A DNA stretch of 61,151 bases from the NCBI GenBank assembly GCA_007122455.1, contig SKTU01000010.1:1-61151 (forward strand). The letters run 5' to 3'. The translations under genes and the position numbers were made by a program. The notes below the pieces were generated by a model. It searched no databases, had not been told where the DNA came from, and saw only the letters and a program-made list of their open reading frames with translations. Source of the stretch: Haloarculaceae archaeon. GTDB taxonomy: Archaea > Halobacteriota > Halobacteria > Halobacteriales > Haloarculaceae. Positions 61,031 to 61,151 of this stretch are shown here, one piece after another. Numbering within the stretch: the stretch's first letter is position 1; the number at the start of each line of letters is the position of its first letter.

Positions 61031-61151
61031 ATGGATCCGGACGCGACGCCGCGATGCGACGGCATGCCGATGATCGGCCTGGGAACGTACGACAATGCGG
61101 ACCATGATCAGTGCGTCGAGTCGGTCCGAACGGCGCTGGAGCTCGGCTACC
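61031..61151 (+). CDS. Aldo/keto reductase, N-terminal fragment (3' end outside window)
   Basis: About 40 residues visible. DGMPMIGLGTYDNADHDQCVESVRTALELGY matches the 2,5-diketogluconate/prostaglandin F reductase type start, before the expected HIDTA. The Asp/Tyr/Lys/His tetrad lies beyond the window. TATA-like GGTTTAGCC at about 61001-61009 lies 22-30 nt before the ATG. Confidence 0.75.
   Translation, partial: MDPDATPRCDGMPMIGLGTYDNADHDQCVESVRTALELGY

Overview
The window is chromosomal DNA of a halophilic archaeon (class Halobacteria). The evidence is high GC with strong G/C preference at third codon positions, very acidic predicted proteins (many D/E runs), a TFB-type transcription factor at the left edge, archaeal lipid genes (HMG-CoA reductase, a geranylgeranyl reductase), coenzyme F420 biosynthesis genes (cofG, cofH), a SAMP/MoaD-like ubiquitin fold protein, and AT-rich TATA boxes that repeatedly sit 21-34 nt upstream of start codons, as expected for leaderless haloarchaeal mRNAs. 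I cannot place the genus from sequence alone.

Layout. 1-9.3 kb: end of a tfb gene, a universal stress protein, an asparagine-synthetase-like/PHP pair divergent from purL, then a PAP2 phosphatase coupled to a Tat lipoprotein substrate-binding protein, an ectodomain-bearing membrane protein and a dolichol-kinase-like protein. 9.3-15.2 kb: hisD, a flavin reductase, a nitrile hydratase operon (beta, then alpha fused to an activator-like domain, then an EthD-like protein), a dUTPase/dCTP deaminase family enzyme, small conserved genes and a NifU-type Fe-S protein. 15.2-21 kb: an alkaline-phosphatase-fold 'sulfatase', a truncated membrane-protein remnant beside an AT-rich island, two GNATs, a TatD-like hydrolase and a tandem pair of DUF457-like membrane proteins. 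21-30 kb: F420 biosynthesis (cofG, metallophosphoesterase, cofH), an isoaspartyl peptidase, isocitrate dehydrogenase, a cupin, an LLM-type (possibly F420-using) oxidoreductase, a VOC epimerase-like protein and a PadR regulator. 30-44.4 kb: a divergent threonine-synthase-like PLP enzyme, two paralogous amidohydrolases, aldo/keto reductase, MFS transporter, a CBS protein with an HPF-like C-terminal domain, a SAMP/MoaD-like protein coupled to an aldehyde ferredoxin oxidoreductase, HMG-CoA reductase, phosphoglycerate mutase, FxsA and tRNA-Ile(GAT). 44.5-61 kb: two response regulators, a flippase-like membrane protein, a second PAP2 protein, a dead SLC13 permease fragment, quinone reductase, MFS proteins, acyl-CoA dehydrogenase, a RIO-like kinase, aldehyde dehydrogenase, several small haloarchaeal genes, a LEA14-like surface protein, a geranylgeranyl reductase and the start of an aldo/keto reductase.

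Most of the window is compact, housekeeping-like chromosome with many convergent 3' overlaps and, on the minus strand, five identical TGATG stop/start couplings. No CRISPR array, intact insertion sequence, integrase or prophage was seen. The most unusual items are a nested perfect inverted repeat that brackets a TATA box and holds an ATG whose reading frame is dead (57741-57805), the CBS-HPF-like fusion, the nitrile hydratase alpha-activator fusion, and a MoaD/SAMP protein ending GGDG rather than GG.
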